NCBI GenBank assembly: GCA_937935075.1
Contig: CALGYB010000056.1
Span: 1-63,846, forward strand
DNA: 63,846 nt
DNA from: an uncultured Roseiflexus sp.
GTDB lineage: Bacteria; Chloroflexota; Chloroflexia; Chloroflexales; Roseiflexaceae
Reading direction: 5' to 3'
A program made the position numbers and the translations under genes. The notes under the pieces were generated by a model, which searched no databases, was not told the DNA's origin, and worked only from the letters and a program-made list of their open reading frames with translations. Positions 15,982-26,035 of this stretch are shown piece by piece (within the stretch, counting starts at the first letter, position 1; each line of letters starts with the position of its first letter).

Positions 15982-17343
15982 ATGACACACCGCATTCGTC
16001 TGAGTAGAAGACAGTTCCTGCGTAGCGCAGCGTTGGGGGGAGCGGCGTTTGCCTCCGGCATGCTGGCTGCCTGTGGCGCCTCGCCGACCACGCCCACCGG
16101 TCAGGCGCCAACAACGGCGCCGGCGCCGGTTTCCGGCGAGCCGACGAAGATCCGCGCTCTGATGTGGAGCAACGGACCGGTGATAGACGAAAACTTCAAA
16201 GTTCGTGCGCAGATGTTCAACGACACGTTCAAAGGGCAGTACGATCTCGACCTGCAACTCCTGCCCTACGATCAGTACTGGCCCCGCATCGATCTGGCGT
16301 ATGGCTCGAAAAACCCGTATGACCTCTACTTCTTCGATGTGCAGGCGTATGGGCATTACCGGGCAGGGTTGCTCGCCAACCTCCAACCGTATGTCGATCT
16401 GGCGCCGGAACTGATGAACGCCGAGGAGTATCCGGTCAAACTGTACGACGCCTGGCGCTTCGACGGCAGCAATCTCTTTGGATTGCCTGAAAACATCCAG
16501 GTGCTGGCGCTCTACTACAACCGCGACCTCTTCGATGCCGAGGGTCTGGCGTATCCCGATGAAACCTGGACGTGGGACGATGTGCTCGATGCAGCCACGA
16601 AACTGACGAAGCGCAGCGGCGATGAGACTACGCAGTGGGGAATGGATGTCGGCGTGATGGACATCTGGTGGGGCGCGCAGACGCTGGCGTGGGCGATGGG
16701 TGGCGGATTCTTCGATAGGATTGTCGAGCCGACCAAGTTCCAGGTCAGCGATGCCGTCAACGTTCAGGCGCTCACCTTTCTCCGCGATCTGATCTTCGAG
16801 CATAAAGTTGCTCCCACCAAAACCCAGCGTTCGGCGACGGCGCAGGACATCGGCATCTTCCAGACCGGCAAGGTGGCGATGTTCTTTGATGGCAGCTGGT
16901 CCATTAGCGGTTTTCAAGACGTGCCGTTCAAGTGGGATATGGCGCCGCTGCCGAAGTGGAAGGATACACGCGTCTCCGCCTACTGGCTCGGCGGGCACAT
17001 CATCCCCAAGGACTCGAAGGTCATCGATGCTTCCTTCGCTTTTGCGCGTTGGTCGGCAACTACCTACCAGAAAACGATGGCGTCCAACCATGACTGGATA
17101 CCGATCGCGCGTTCGGCGCGCGAGTCCGAGGAGATGTACGTCGGGCAACCGGCAGGGCTGCGTAGCGTGCTCGGCACCATTGAAGGCGCGCGGCTTGGTG
17201 ATTTCTACTCGCGCAACAACCAGCAGATTTTCGGTGAGGTGCTGCTGCCGACGTTCGATCAGTTGTTTCTTGGCAATATGACACCGGAAGAGGCGGCAAA
17301 GAAGATCGATGAAGAAGCCAATGCGCTGCTTGCGAAAGGATAA
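15982..17343 (+). CDS. Sugar ABC transporter solute-binding lipoprotein
   Basis: The ATG at 15982 is preceded by GAGGAGG and gives 453 residues. The N-terminus MTHRIRLSRRQFLRSAALGG has a twin-arginine-like SRRQFL, and the lipobox LAAC follows near 30. It is therefore probably exported and anchored by lipid. A Thr/Pro/Ala linker leads into a family 1 extracellular binding domain (YDLYFFDVQAYGHYRAGLLA, GKVAMFFDGSWSISGF, then PKDSKVIDASFAFARW). It delivers sugar to the two upstream permeases. The order permease-permease-binding protein is unusual but not unique. Confidence 0.92.
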   Translation: MTHRIRLSRRQFLRSAALGGAAFASGMLAACGASPTTPTGQAPTTAPAPVSGEPTKIRALMWSNGPVIDENFKVRAQMFNDTFKGQYDLDLQLLPYDQYWPRIDLAYGSKNPYDLYFFDVQAYGHYRAGLLANLQPYVDLAPELMNAEEYPVKLYDAWRFDGSNLFGLPENIQVLALYYNRDLFDAEGLAYPDETWTWDDVLDAATKLTKRSGDETTQWGMDVGVMDIWWGAQTLAWAMGGGFFDRIVEPTKFQVSDAVNVQALTFLRDLIFEHKVAPTKTQRSATAQDIGIFQTGKVAMFFDGSWSISGFQDVPFKWDMAPLPKWKDTRVSAYWLGGHIIPKDSKVIDASFAFARWSATTYQKTMASNHDWIPIARSARESEEMYVGQPAGLRSVLGTIEGARLGDFYSRNNQQIFGEVLLPTFDQLFLGNMTPEEAAKKIDEEANALLAKG

Positions 17344-17348
17344 ACCGC

Positions 17349-19376
17349 ATGCCCCGCTCTGGATCGGGCGCCGCGCCTGAGATGTGGTCGCTCTCGACTG
17401 ACCTCGTGACTATCACTGTGGCGCTGGCGGACGGGCGCCTGACCTGGACCATCAGTGGTGAAACTGGAGGACTTGACCTGTCATCAGCGACAGGGAGCGC
17501 CCTGCGCGTCGATGGACAGGCGCCGCTGTGGGCATGCGTCGTCCAGGCAAACGATCAGACGACCGATGACGGCGGGCGTCTGCTGACGCTGACGCTCGAA
17601 ACGGCGGATGGCGTTCTGCGATTGACCCGCTGGTTCCATCTGTTCGTTGATCATCCATTTGTGCGTACCTGGGCGGCTCTGGAGAATCGCGGCAGTACGA
17701 CGGCGCTGATCGATCAGTGCGATATTCTGACGCTGACGCCACACGCTGCGCCGCCGCTCTACCTGTTCCACGTCGAACAATTTAGCTGGAATTACCGGCG
17801 CGACTTTTTTAGTCAGCATGAAGTCTGGCTGCGGGTAGGATGCGCTCCCCACGAAATTCGTATGGGGTCATATCCTGCTCACCATTGGGGTCCCTCCAGT
17901 TGCGCCTGGTTTGCCCTGCGCGATGGTCTGCCCGACTGGAACGAGGCGCCGCCGAAGCGCGGGCGCGGTGTGGTGTGCGGCATCGAGTTCAACGGCAAGA
18001 GCCGGTTGCATGCCTGGGCAACAACAGAACACGTACATCTCGTAAGCCGGATTGACGATCTGGCGCATCGCCTGGCGCCAGGCGCGATCTTCGAGATCCC
18101 GGCGTATTTCGTCGGACGCTTCGAGGGCGACTGGGACGAGGCAGGGTACGTGACACAGCGTTTCGCCGAAGCGCACGTCCACCCTCCGCTGCCCGACGAT
18201 CGCTATCCGTGGGTACAGTACAACTCCTGGCGCTACGAGCAGCACATCAACGAGGAACAACAACTGGCAGCCATCGACCGCTGCGCCGAACTCGGCGTTG
18301 AACTCGTGGTCATGGATCTGGGGTGGGCGCGCATGATCGGCGATTGGCGTCCCGACCCGGTCAAGTTTCCACGCGGGTTGAAGCCGCTCGTCGAGCGGGC
18401 GCACGCCTACGGCATGCGCTTTGGCGTCCATGTCGCGCTGGCGCAGTGCAACCCGGAAGCGCCGGTTGCCAGAGAGCACCCCGACTGGCTCATCCACACC
18501 GGCAACGATTACTATGGCGCCGGTCCGCTCTGCCTGGGTCATGAACCCTGCCGCGCCTGGCTTATCGAGCAGTTGATCCGGCTGGTAGACGAAGAAGGGA
18601 TCGATTACATCATTCAGGACGGTGAAGATATGGTCAAACGGTGCGAGCGCAGCGATCATACGCACGCGCCGGGTGACAGCAACTATGCCAACTCGCAGTA
18701 CGGGCTGGACATCGTCATCGAATCACTGCGCCGCGCTCGTCCGCATCTGGTGCTCGAAAATTGTGAGGATGGCGGATGTATGATGACCTACAAAATGGCG
18801 CGCCTGTATCACACGAGCATCACGGTGGACAACACCTCATCATATGCCACGAGGCAGGGGGTGTATGGTGCGTCCTACCCGTTCTCGCCACGTTACAGTG
18901 TACGCTACATGCAGGACGACCCCTCGCCCTACACCCTGCGCAGTTCGATCTTTGGCGGACCGCTCATCCTCATGCAGCGTGTCACCGAGTGGAACGAAGC
19001 GCAGATGGCGAACACCAGGCGAGCGATTGAGCAGTACAAGTCGTTACGCCATCTCGTCCGTTCGGCGAAGATCATCCACCTGAAAGCGCCGCTCTACAAC
19101 ATCGACGGTCTGGGCTGGGGATGGGACGCTATTCAGGCAGTGGCGCCCGACCAACGACGCAGTGTGGTGATGGTCTACCGCGCGCAGGGAGATGCTTCTG
19201 AACATACCTTCAGGCTGCGCAGTTTACTATCGGATGCGGTGTATCTGGTACGCTTCGTCGATGGCGAGCGCACCCTGCGGCGCACTGGCGCTGAGCTGGA
19301 ACGCGATGGAATTACCGTGACGCTTCAAGAGTTTGAATCAGAGATTGTTCTGATCGAGGCTGAAGACGCCAGGTAG
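17349..19376 (+). CDS. Second GH36-type glycosidase with divergent catalytic motif
   Basis: This 675-residue protein shares the GH36 plan: a beta-sandwich N-terminus, then a barrel from WVQYNSWRYEQHINEEQQLA. The nucleophile block, normally KWDxN or KLDFN, reads DYIIQDGEDM (419-428), with Asp424 at the expected site. HLVLENCEDGGCM (466-478) matches the LENCSSGG block, and SITVDNTSS (490-498) supplies the second acidic residue. The AAAGGA ribosome-binding site lies over the stop of the binding-protein gene. It probably works with the first GH36 enzyme on a related alpha-linked substrate; exact specificity is not readable. Confidence 0.8.
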   Translation: MPRSGSGAAPEMWSLSTDLVTITVALADGRLTWTISGETGGLDLSSATGSALRVDGQAPLWACVVQANDQTTDDGGRLLTLTLETADGVLRLTRWFHLFVDHPFVRTWAALENRGSTTALIDQCDILTLTPHAAPPLYLFHVEQFSWNYRRDFFSQHEVWLRVGCAPHEIRMGSYPAHHWGPSSCAWFALRDGLPDWNEAPPKRGRGVVCGIEFNGKSRLHAWATTEHVHLVSRIDDLAHRLAPGAIFEIPAYFVGRFEGDWDEAGYVTQRFAEAHVHPPLPDDRYPWVQYNSWRYEQHINEEQQLAAIDRCAELGVELVVMDLGWARMIGDWRPDPVKFPRGLKPLVERAHAYGMRFGVHVALAQCNPEAPVAREHPDWLIHTGNDYYGAGPLCLGHEPCRAWLIEQLIRLVDEEGIDYIIQDGEDMVKRCERSDHTHAPGDSNYANSQYGLDIVIESLRRARPHLVLENCEDGGCMMTYKMARLYHTSITVDNTSSYATRQGVYGASYPFSPRYSVRYMQDDPSPYTLRSSIFGGPLILMQRVTEWNEAQMANTRRAIEQYKSLRHLVRSAKIIHLKAPLYNIDGLGWGWDAIQAVAPDQRRSVVMVYRAQGDASEHTFRLRSLLSDAVYLVRFVDGERTLRRTGAELERDGITVTLQEFESEIVLIEAEDAR

Positions 19377-19377
19377 C

Positions 19378-19401
19378 GGGGCAGGCACGGGGACCTGCCC
19401 C
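19378..19401. terminator. Hairpin between the GH36 and mutarotase-like genes
   Basis: GGGGCAGG (19378-19385) and CCTGCCCC (19394-19401) pair around an eight-base loop directly after the stop at 19376. No T-tract follows. It may act as a partial terminator or an mRNA-stabilising hairpin within the operon. Confidence 0.4.
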
Positions 19402-19462
19402 TACCGATCCGGACGTGGGGACGGTCGGCGCGCCCATTGGCGAATAAACACAGGAACATTGA

Positions 19463-20451
<989 letters not shown>

Positions 20452-20455
<4 letters not shown>

Positions 20456-21225
20456 GCGGTTTGCTCGAAGGCAAAGTCGCCCTGGTCACCGGCGCTGCCA
20501 GCGGTATCGGGCGGGCGACAGCGCTGACGTTAGCCCGTGATGGCGCTGCAATTGTGGTGGCGGACCTGGACGCATCGGGTGGTGCAGCGACGGTTGATGT
20601 GATCACCGCGGCTGGCGGGCGGGCGATTTTCGTTCAGGCGGACGTCACCCGCGATGCAGAGCGCATGATTGGTGCGGCAGTGCAGGAGTTCGGGCGCCTC
20701 GACATTCTGGTGAACAATGCGGGCATCTTTTACACCGCCGATTTTCTCGACGTGACCTTCGACGCATGGGTGCGCGCCGTCGATGTGATGTACTTCGGCA
20801 CATTTCGGTGCAGCCAGGCAGCCGCGCGGCAGATGGTCGGTCAGGGGAACGGCGGGCGAATCGTGAACATCTCATCGGTCAACGGCTTCCTCGGCATGCC
20901 GCAGTCCAGCCATTACAACTCGGCGAAGGGCGCCATCGACCAGCTCACGCGCTGTCTGGCGGTCGAACTGGCGCCACACGGCATCCTGGTGAACGGCGTC
21001 GCGCCGGGCTTCGTCGAAACTCCCATGGCAATCGTCAATGGCGTCAACGAACACGAGACGCCGGAGTTCCAGGAGTTCTACGTGCGCAGGCGCCGCATTC
21101 CCCTGGCGCGCCCCGCAGCACCAGAAGAGATCGCCGAAGCCGTGGCGTTCCTCGTCTCGCCGCGTTGCACCTACATTACCGGGCATACGCTCGTTGTGGA
21201 CGGCGGGCTGTCGATCACGTTTTGA
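20452..21225 (+). CDS. SDR family dehydrogenase in the sugar locus
   Basis: This 257-residue enzyme has TGAASGIGRA (14-23), NNAG at LVNNAGIFYT, VNISSVNG, the YNSAK catalytic pair and a GVAPGFVETPM loop. The C-terminal GHTLVVDGGLSITF is typical of glucose or galactose 1-dehydrogenase and 3-oxoacyl-reductase-like SDRs. Context (GH36 genes, mutarotase-like protein) favours oxidation of a released sugar. It overlaps the preceding gene by four bases and is the last gene of the sugar locus. Confidence 0.88.
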
Positions 21226-21555
21226 GGCTGGGTGGGGTATGGTGTGGTTGTCCTGGGAGCGCAGGCGTCGCGCCTGCTTAAGCTTAAGATGGATGGGGTC
21301 ATTCTCTGTTCTGTGCCACACGTTTTTCTCCGCACCGGTCGGCGCCCCTATCACCATCGAACGACATCAATCGCGATCTGTTTCCCAGGGATGGGTTTAT
21401 GGTGCGGTGAAGGGGCATCGTCGCAAGTGGTGATATAATCGCAGCGGGCGAAAAGCAATCGTTCTGGTTCGCGCGGAGATATAGCATCGCCCGTTGGGAG
21501 TCCTCTCCTCTTCCCCGCACGACCTCGCTGCATATCAGAAAGGACGCACGCGACC
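21226..21555. other. Gap with hairpin, no gene seen
   Basis: A GC-rich hairpin GCAGGCG-TC-GCGCCTGC followed by CTTAAGCTTAAG lies at about 21259-21287 and may end the sugar operon. The rest contains a promoter (below). Short reading frames here show no recognisable similarity. Confidence 0.4.
21431..21439 (+). promoter_or_regulatory. Extended -10 promoter for the oxidoreductase pair
   Basis: TGA directly precedes a perfect TATAAT. The start codon at 21556 lies 117 bases downstream. No -35 consensus is visible. Confidence 0.6.
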
Positions 21556-22554
21556 ATGATCCGTGTCGCCATGCTGAGTTACTGGCACGTCCACGCCTGG
21601 GATTATACGCGCCAGGCGCAAAACCACGCAGATGTCACCATCGGCGCTGTGTGGGACGAACTGCCCGCACGCGGCAGAGACGCCGCCGCAAAACTGGATG
21701 TGCCATTCTACGAATCACTCGACGACCTCCTGGCATTGCCGGAGATCGATGCGGTGATTGTCGATGCGCCGACCTCGATGCACTGCGATGTGATGGTCGC
21801 CGCAGCACGCGCTGGCAAACATATCTTCACCGAAAAGGTGCTCGCGCCGACCCTCGCCGAAGCCAATCAGATCGTCGCCGCTGCTGATCTGGCGAATGTG
21901 GTGCTGACCGTTTCGCTGCCGCGCCTCGCGGAAGGGTACACGGCGGCGATTGCCAGCCTGATTGCGCAGGGCGCGCTCGGAGAGCCGACGCTGGTGCGCA
22001 CGCGTCTGGCGCACAACGGCGCGCTGCGTACCGAACAAAATCCCGACGGCTGGTTGCCGCCCCATTTTTACGACTTCGACCAGTGTCGCGGCGGCGCGAT
22101 GATCGACCTGGGATGCCATCCGATGTACCTGGCGCACCATTTCCTTGGTTTGCCGGAGACGGTCACCGCACACTACGGGTACGTCACCGGACGCGCCGTG
22201 GAAGACAACGCCGTTGTGACGCTCGGCTACGCCAGCGGCGCGCTCGCAGTCGTCGAAGCTGGATTTGTCACCCCGGCATCGCCGTTCACGATCGAGGTCC
22301 ACGGCACACGCACCAGCCTGATCTACCAGGCGCCCCCGCCGGTGTTGCGCGTGCGTGGCGCCGATGGCTGGGTCGAACCGGAGATCCCGGAATCGTCGCC
22401 GCTCCCATTTGCCCAGTGGGTGGACCATATCCAGCGTGGCGCACGCCATACTGCCAACGTCCAGGCGGCGCTCGCTCTGACCATGCTCATGGAAGCGGCA
22501 AACCTGTCAGCAGCAACCGGGCGGCAGGTGCGCCTCGATTCACTTCAATCCTGA
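21556..22554 (+). CDS. Gfo/Idh/MocA family oxidoreductase
   Basis: This 332-residue protein has an N-terminal Rossmann fold (IRVAMLSYWHVHAWDYTRQA), in which the usual GxGxxG is replaced by SYWHVH. This suggests altered cofactor contact. The family motif after the fold, commonly EKP, reads IFTEKVLAPTLAEA. The C-terminal domain has GGAMIDLGCHPMYLAHHFLG. Family members reduce or oxidise sugars and inositols with NAD(P). AGAAAGGA lies 10-12 bases upstream of the ATG. A second member follows 39 bases later, so the two probably form one transcription unit. Confidence 0.88.
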   Translation: MIRVAMLSYWHVHAWDYTRQAQNHADVTIGAVWDELPARGRDAAAKLDVPFYESLDDLLALPEIDAVIVDAPTSMHCDVMVAAARAGKHIFTEKVLAPTLAEANQIVAAADLANVVLTVSLPRLAEGYTAAIASLIAQGALGEPTLVRTRLAHNGALRTEQNPDGWLPPHFYDFDQCRGGAMIDLGCHPMYLAHHFLGLPETVTAHYGYVTGRAVEDNAVVTLGYASGALAVVEAGFVTPASPFTIEVHGTRTSLIYQAPPPVLRVRGADGWVEPEIPESSPLPFAQWVDHIQRGARHTANVQAALALTMLMEAANLSAATGRQVRLDSLQS

Positions 22555-22593
22555 TATCCGCAGACCACGTTGTTCACGGAGTGCCAGTTCGTC

Positions 22594-23673
22594 ATGACCA
22601 CCTCAACCATCATCAACGTCGGTATCGTCGGCGCCGGCAATATCGCGCGCGGGCGCCATCTTCCCTGTTTCAAGAAGCATCCAAATGTCCGCCTCGCCGC
22701 CATCTCCGATGTTGTCGTCGATCTGGCGGAATCCGCGGCACAGGAGTATGAGATCCCCGGCGTCTACACCGACTACCGCGAGATGTTCGAGAAAGAGCAG
22801 CTCGACGCAGCGGTGATCTGCACGCCGAACAAGTTCCACGCTCCGGCATCGATTGCTGCACTCGATGCTGGACTGCACGTGCTCTGTGAGAAACCAATGG
22901 CGCTCGACCCGCTCGAAGCGCGCGCCATGGTCGCAGCCGCCGAACGAAATAGAAAGATTCTCAGCATCGCATTCCACTACCGCCATATGGCGCCGGTGCG
23001 CGCTGCCCGTCGCGTCATCGATTCGGGTGAACTGGGCATGGTGTACATGGCGCGAGTCTACGCTCTTCGCCGCCGGGGCATCCCTTCATGGGGCACATTC
23101 GTGCAAAAGCATATCCAGGGTGGCGGCGCCATGATCGATTTTGGCGTCCACCTGCTCGACACCGCGCTCTGGTTGATGGGCAACCCGCAGCCGGTCGAAG
23201 TCTGTGCCAGCATCTCGCAGCACCTCGGCAAAGCGCCGAACGTCAACCCGTGGGGGCAGTGGAACTACCGCGAATTCACGGTCGAGGATCAGGCAGCCGC
23301 GTTCATCCGTTTTGCCAATGGCGCCAGCATGCTCCTCGAATGCTCCTGGGCGCTGAACATCCCTGAGAACTACGAAAATGTCTCGCTTTCGGGAACCGCC
23401 GCCGGCATGGAAGTCTTCCCGCTAAAAGTCAACAAGGCGCATCTCGACATGCTCGTGAGCTGGAAACCCGACTGGATGCCGGCTGAGCGCGACAATCCCG
23501 GTGATGTGCAGACTGCCGATTTCGTCGGCGCGATCCTCGAAGGGCGGCACCCGGTGTCACAGGCATACCAGGCGTTGCAGGTCACCGAGATTGTGGATGC
23601 GATCTACCGCAGCGCCGAAGCGGGCGCCGCTGTGCGTCTGGATGGACCGGCGTCACAGCCATCCCTTCGCTGA
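22594..23673 (+). CDS. Gfo/Idh/MocA family oxidoreductase (second)
   Basis: The product of about 359 residues starts MTTSTIINVGIVGAGNIARG, a canonical GxGxxA/G cofactor motif, and has VLCEKPMALDPLEARAM (the EKP motif). The C-terminal domain carries GGGAMIDFGVHLLDTALWLM, with Asp and His in the usual catalytic positions. It resembles sugar or inositol dehydrogenases of the MocA type. GGAG lies 13 bases from the ATG, which is long, so a TTG at 22570 with eight more codons remains possible. It is downstream of a sister gene and close to the sugar locus. Confidence 0.88.
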   Translation: MTTSTIINVGIVGAGNIARGRHLPCFKKHPNVRLAAISDVVVDLAESAAQEYEIPGVYTDYREMFEKEQLDAAVICTPNKFHAPASIAALDAGLHVLCEKPMALDPLEARAMVAAAERNRKILSIAFHYRHMAPVRAARRVIDSGELGMVYMARVYALRRRGIPSWGTFVQKHIQGGGAMIDFGVHLLDTALWLMGNPQPVEVCASISQHLGKAPNVNPWGQWNYREFTVEDQAAAFIRFANGASMLLECSWALNIPENYENVSLSGTAAGMEVFPLKVNKAHLDMLVSWKPDWMPAERDNPGDVQTADFVGAILEGRHPVSQAYQALQVTEIVDAIYRSAEAGAAVRLDGPASQPSLR

Positions 23674-23696
23674 GTCTGTTCGTACTGAAGATAAGG

Positions 23697-23707
23697 TATG
23701 ATATACC
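23697..23707 (+). promoter_or_regulatory. Candidate -10 region for the thioredoxin-like gene
   Basis: Overlapping TATGAT (23697-23702) and TGa-TATACC (23699-23707) elements lie about 180 bases before the start at 23884. The long leader has no clear feature. Confidence 0.35.
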
Positions 23708-23883
23708 CACTCCGGGTATGCCGCCTGTGGGGGTTGGCGACGCTGGAGATGACGCTGTACCCTCCCGCATGCCTGTGAACCAATATGCGCCCGGCGCCGC
23801 GCGCACGTCGGTTGGCAAAGGAGTTGTCTCACATTTGGCGTCCTGGATGAAATCGGCAAAAAGCAAAGGAGAACCAGCAATCT

Positions 23884-24504
23884 ATGACCGTCACACGCGA
23901 ACGTTTCGAGCAGGGCATGACCTACGACGAGTACAAAGCGCAGATGACTCGTAACCGTGAGCGTCTGGAGGAGAATGAGCGCACTGTTGAGTTGTCGATC
24001 AATGATATTGAGTTCTTCGCCGGTCTCCCCGAACCGCTGAACGTCCTGGTGATCACTGAGGACTGGTGTGGCGACGCCATTGCCAATGTGCCGATCCTGG
24101 GGCGACTTGCCGCCGAGAGCGGCAAACTCAATCTACGCATCTTTCTGCGCGACCAGAATCCCGACCTGATGGATCAGTATTTGAATCAGGGCATTCACCG
24201 TTCAATCCCGGTGTTTGCCTTCTTCGATCAGCAGTTCCGCCCGATCGGTCATTGGATCGAGCGTCCCGCCGTTATCACCGAGATGCAGGAGAAGATGATG
24301 GCAAACCTCTATGCGACCGATCCGGCGTTTGCCGATGTGTCGCCGGGAACATCGATCGCGCTGCTGCCCGATGCCGCGCGCGCCCAACTGATGCAGGCGT
24401 TCGCTGCATTTCGCGCCGAAACCCGCCTGCTCGCCGACCGTGAGGTGGTGCGGGAACTGCGCGAGTTGATCAGCCGGGGATTGGCGCTTCCCAGGGAGGC
24501 ATAG
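23884..24504 (+). CDS. Thioredoxin-family protein with a single active-site cysteine
   Basis: This 206-residue protein has VLVITEDWCGDAIANVPIL (54-72), where Cys62 of a WCGD motif is the only cysteine in the active-site loop (WCGPC in thioredoxin). This matches the thioredoxin-like family whose members carry WCGDA and lack the resolving cysteine. It may act by a monothiol mechanism or as a folding partner. AAGGAG lies twelve bases upstream. An Rdx-type protein follows after two bases and is probably co-translated. Confidence 0.75.
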   Translation: MTVTRERFEQGMTYDEYKAQMTRNRERLEENERTVELSINDIEFFAGLPEPLNVLVITEDWCGDAIANVPILGRLAAESGKLNLRIFLRDQNPDLMDQYLNQGIHRSIPVFAFFDQQFRPIGHWIERPAVITEMQEKMMANLYATDPAFADVSPGTSIALLPDAARAQLMQAFAAFRAETRLLADREVVRELRELISRGLALPREA

Positions 24505-24506
24505 GC

Positions 24507-24776
24507 ATGGACATCGACAGTGGACGGCATCCGCCTAAAATCAAAATCGTCTACTGTGCGTCGTGCGGCTATGAACCGCAGACGCTGGAACTCGTCTCGG
24601 CGCTGATGTACGCTTTCCACTACAACATCGCCAGCATCGAAATTATTCCCTGGCAGGATGGCGCCTTTGACGTCGCCGTGGATGGCGAACTGGTTCACTC
24701 GATGTATCGTGACGGCGGCTTTCCCGCGCCAGAAACGATCATCAGCGCAGTGCGGGAACGGTTGACCCGCTCATAG
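24507..24776 (+). CDS. SelT/SelW/SelH (Rdx) family protein
   Basis: The 89-residue protein has IKIVYCASCGYEPQTLELVS (13-32) with the redox CxxC at Cys17 and Cys20, in place of the CxxU of selenoproteins. It then has a small beta-alpha-beta fold (FDVAVDGELVHSMYRDGGFP). Rdx proteins are thioredoxin-fold redox proteins of largely unknown substrate. It starts two bases after the thioredoxin-like gene, which suggests a shared redox task. No UGA codon is used. Confidence 0.85.
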   Translation: MDIDSGRHPPKIKIVYCASCGYEPQTLELVSALMYAFHYNIASIEIIPWQDGAFDVAVDGELVHSMYRDGGFPAPETIISAVRERLTRS

Positions 24777-24825
24777 AGCGATTAACCAAATGTTGCACCA
24801 TAACTGCCCGTGTTGACCTTCCTGT

Positions 24826-24864
24826 GGCGGACGTTGGCTGAACCTGTCGAAGCCAACGTCCGCC
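24826..24864. repeat. Constant-loop hairpin element
   Basis: Arms GGCGGACGTTGGCT (24826-24839) and AGCCAACGTCCGCC (24851-24864) pair perfectly around loop GAACCTGTCGA. The following 110 bases resemble the region after the copy at 6420 (AATTGTCCAGGTTC..GATCGCTCT). No gene is seen in 24777-25042. Confidence 0.75.
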
Positions 24865-25042
24865 GCTCCACGTCCTTGATTGATCAGTGGATAGAACATG
24901 AATCGTCTGCGTTTCGCCGTCGAATCTAACGCCTGCCGCTCCGCGTCCTTAATTGTCCAGGTTCTGGTTGATCGCTCTATAAGAGGCTATCCAAACGAGC
25001 GCCACGTGAAGTGAGCCGGATAGGTGAAGGCATCGCCTTCGC

Positions 25043-25591
25043 CTACCCGGCTATCTTTTCTGGATAGACCTCAAACCCGCGCTGGAGCGCCGCAATGTTC
25101 AACGCCAACAATTCGCGGCGCTTCGCCATATGGCGTTCCAGCGCCCGGCAGATCTCTTCGAGCGGCAGGATCGGTTGCAGGCGCAGGAACGCCCCCAGCA
25201 TCGCCATATTAAGGACGCGCTCGTCGCCGATCTCACGCGCCAGATCATTGCCCGGCACACCGACCAGCGTGATGTTGGGGCGCGTCGGTTCACGCCCGGC
25301 GAGTGAACTGTTGTAGATCAGGAGACCGCCGGTTGCAACCAGCGGTTCGTATTTATCGAGCGAAGGACGATTGAGCGCAATCACCGTCTGCGGGTTGCGC
25401 ACCAGCGGCGCGCCGATTGGCGCATCAGACACGATCACCGTGCAGTGCGCCGTTCCTCCCCGCATCTCAGGACCATACGACGGCATCCAGGTCACCTGAA
25501 ACCCGGCGTCCATTGCAGCATACGCCAGTAACTGCCCGGCAAACAGGGCGCCTTGACCGCCTGATCCACTAATAATGAGATCGTGATACAT
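25043..25591 (-). CDS. 2-oxoacid:ferredoxin oxidoreductase gamma subunit (VOR/KOR type)
   Basis: The 182-residue protein from the ATG at 25591 begins [20 protein letters not shown] and has [20 protein letters not shown], both signatures of the gamma subunit that binds coenzyme A. GAGG lies six bases upstream. Together with the alpha, beta and delta subunits on the same strand it completes a four-subunit enzyme oxidising a 2-oxoacid to its acyl-CoA with ferredoxin. It is separated from beta by about 440 bases of repeats, so it may have its own promoter or be transcribed through them. Confidence 0.92.
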   Translation of the reverse strand: MYHDLIISGSGGQGALFAGQLLAYAAMDAGFQVTWMPSYGPEMRGGTAHCTVIVSDAPIGAPLVRNPQTVIALNRPSLDKYEPLVATGGLLIYNSSLAGREPTRPNITLVGVPGNDLAREIGDERVLNMAMLGAFLRLQPILPLEEICRALERHMAKRRELLALNIAALQRGFEVYPEKIAG

Positions 25592-26035
25592 ATGTCGCCT
25601 CGGGTTCAAGAACCGGGAACTGAGAACCGGGAACTGGAGGTCAGGGGGTAAGGGTTTGATCGCGTGCCGTAACCTGCAACCTTTCCACCTGCAACCTTTC
25701 CACGGGCGCACCGCCAGCGCGCCCCTCCCTTCAACCTTCCCACAGTCAACCTGCACCCTGCGCATCCCGGCGGCGACGTTGCATCGCAACGTCGCTGCCT
25801 GCTGTGCGCGTGGGCGCTCCCCTACAACCTCTCCGCCTCCCCACGTTCAACGTTCGCCTCACGCCTCACGCCTCTCGCCTCACACCTCACACCTCTCGCC
25901 TCACACCTCTCGCCTCACACCTCTCGCCTCACACCTCACACCTCTCGCCTCTCACCTCTCACCTCTCACCTCTCACCTCTCGCCTCACACCTCACACCTC
26001 TCACCTCTCGCCTCTCGCCTCACACCTCACACCTC
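25592..26035. repeat. Low-complexity repeats between VOR beta and gamma genes
   Basis: From about 25850 to 26048 the strand carries short words (CTCACACCTCTCGCCTCACA, CTCACCTCTCACC) in irregular tandem. Before that are GAACCGGGAACTGAGAACC words (25605-25645) and a palindrome GCGACGTTGCATCGCAACGT (25773-25795). The reading frames across this block are low complexity. Similar blocks are at 46845-47005 and 63220-63430. Confidence 0.8.

Noticed and set aside
15892-17148. A 418-codon minus-strand frame opposite the solute-binding protein gene
   Set aside because: It opposes a well-supported lipoprotein gene and shows no recognisable domain.
24507-24776. Selenocysteine use in the Rdx protein
   Set aside because: The redox site is CxxC with normal cysteine codons and no in-frame UGA.
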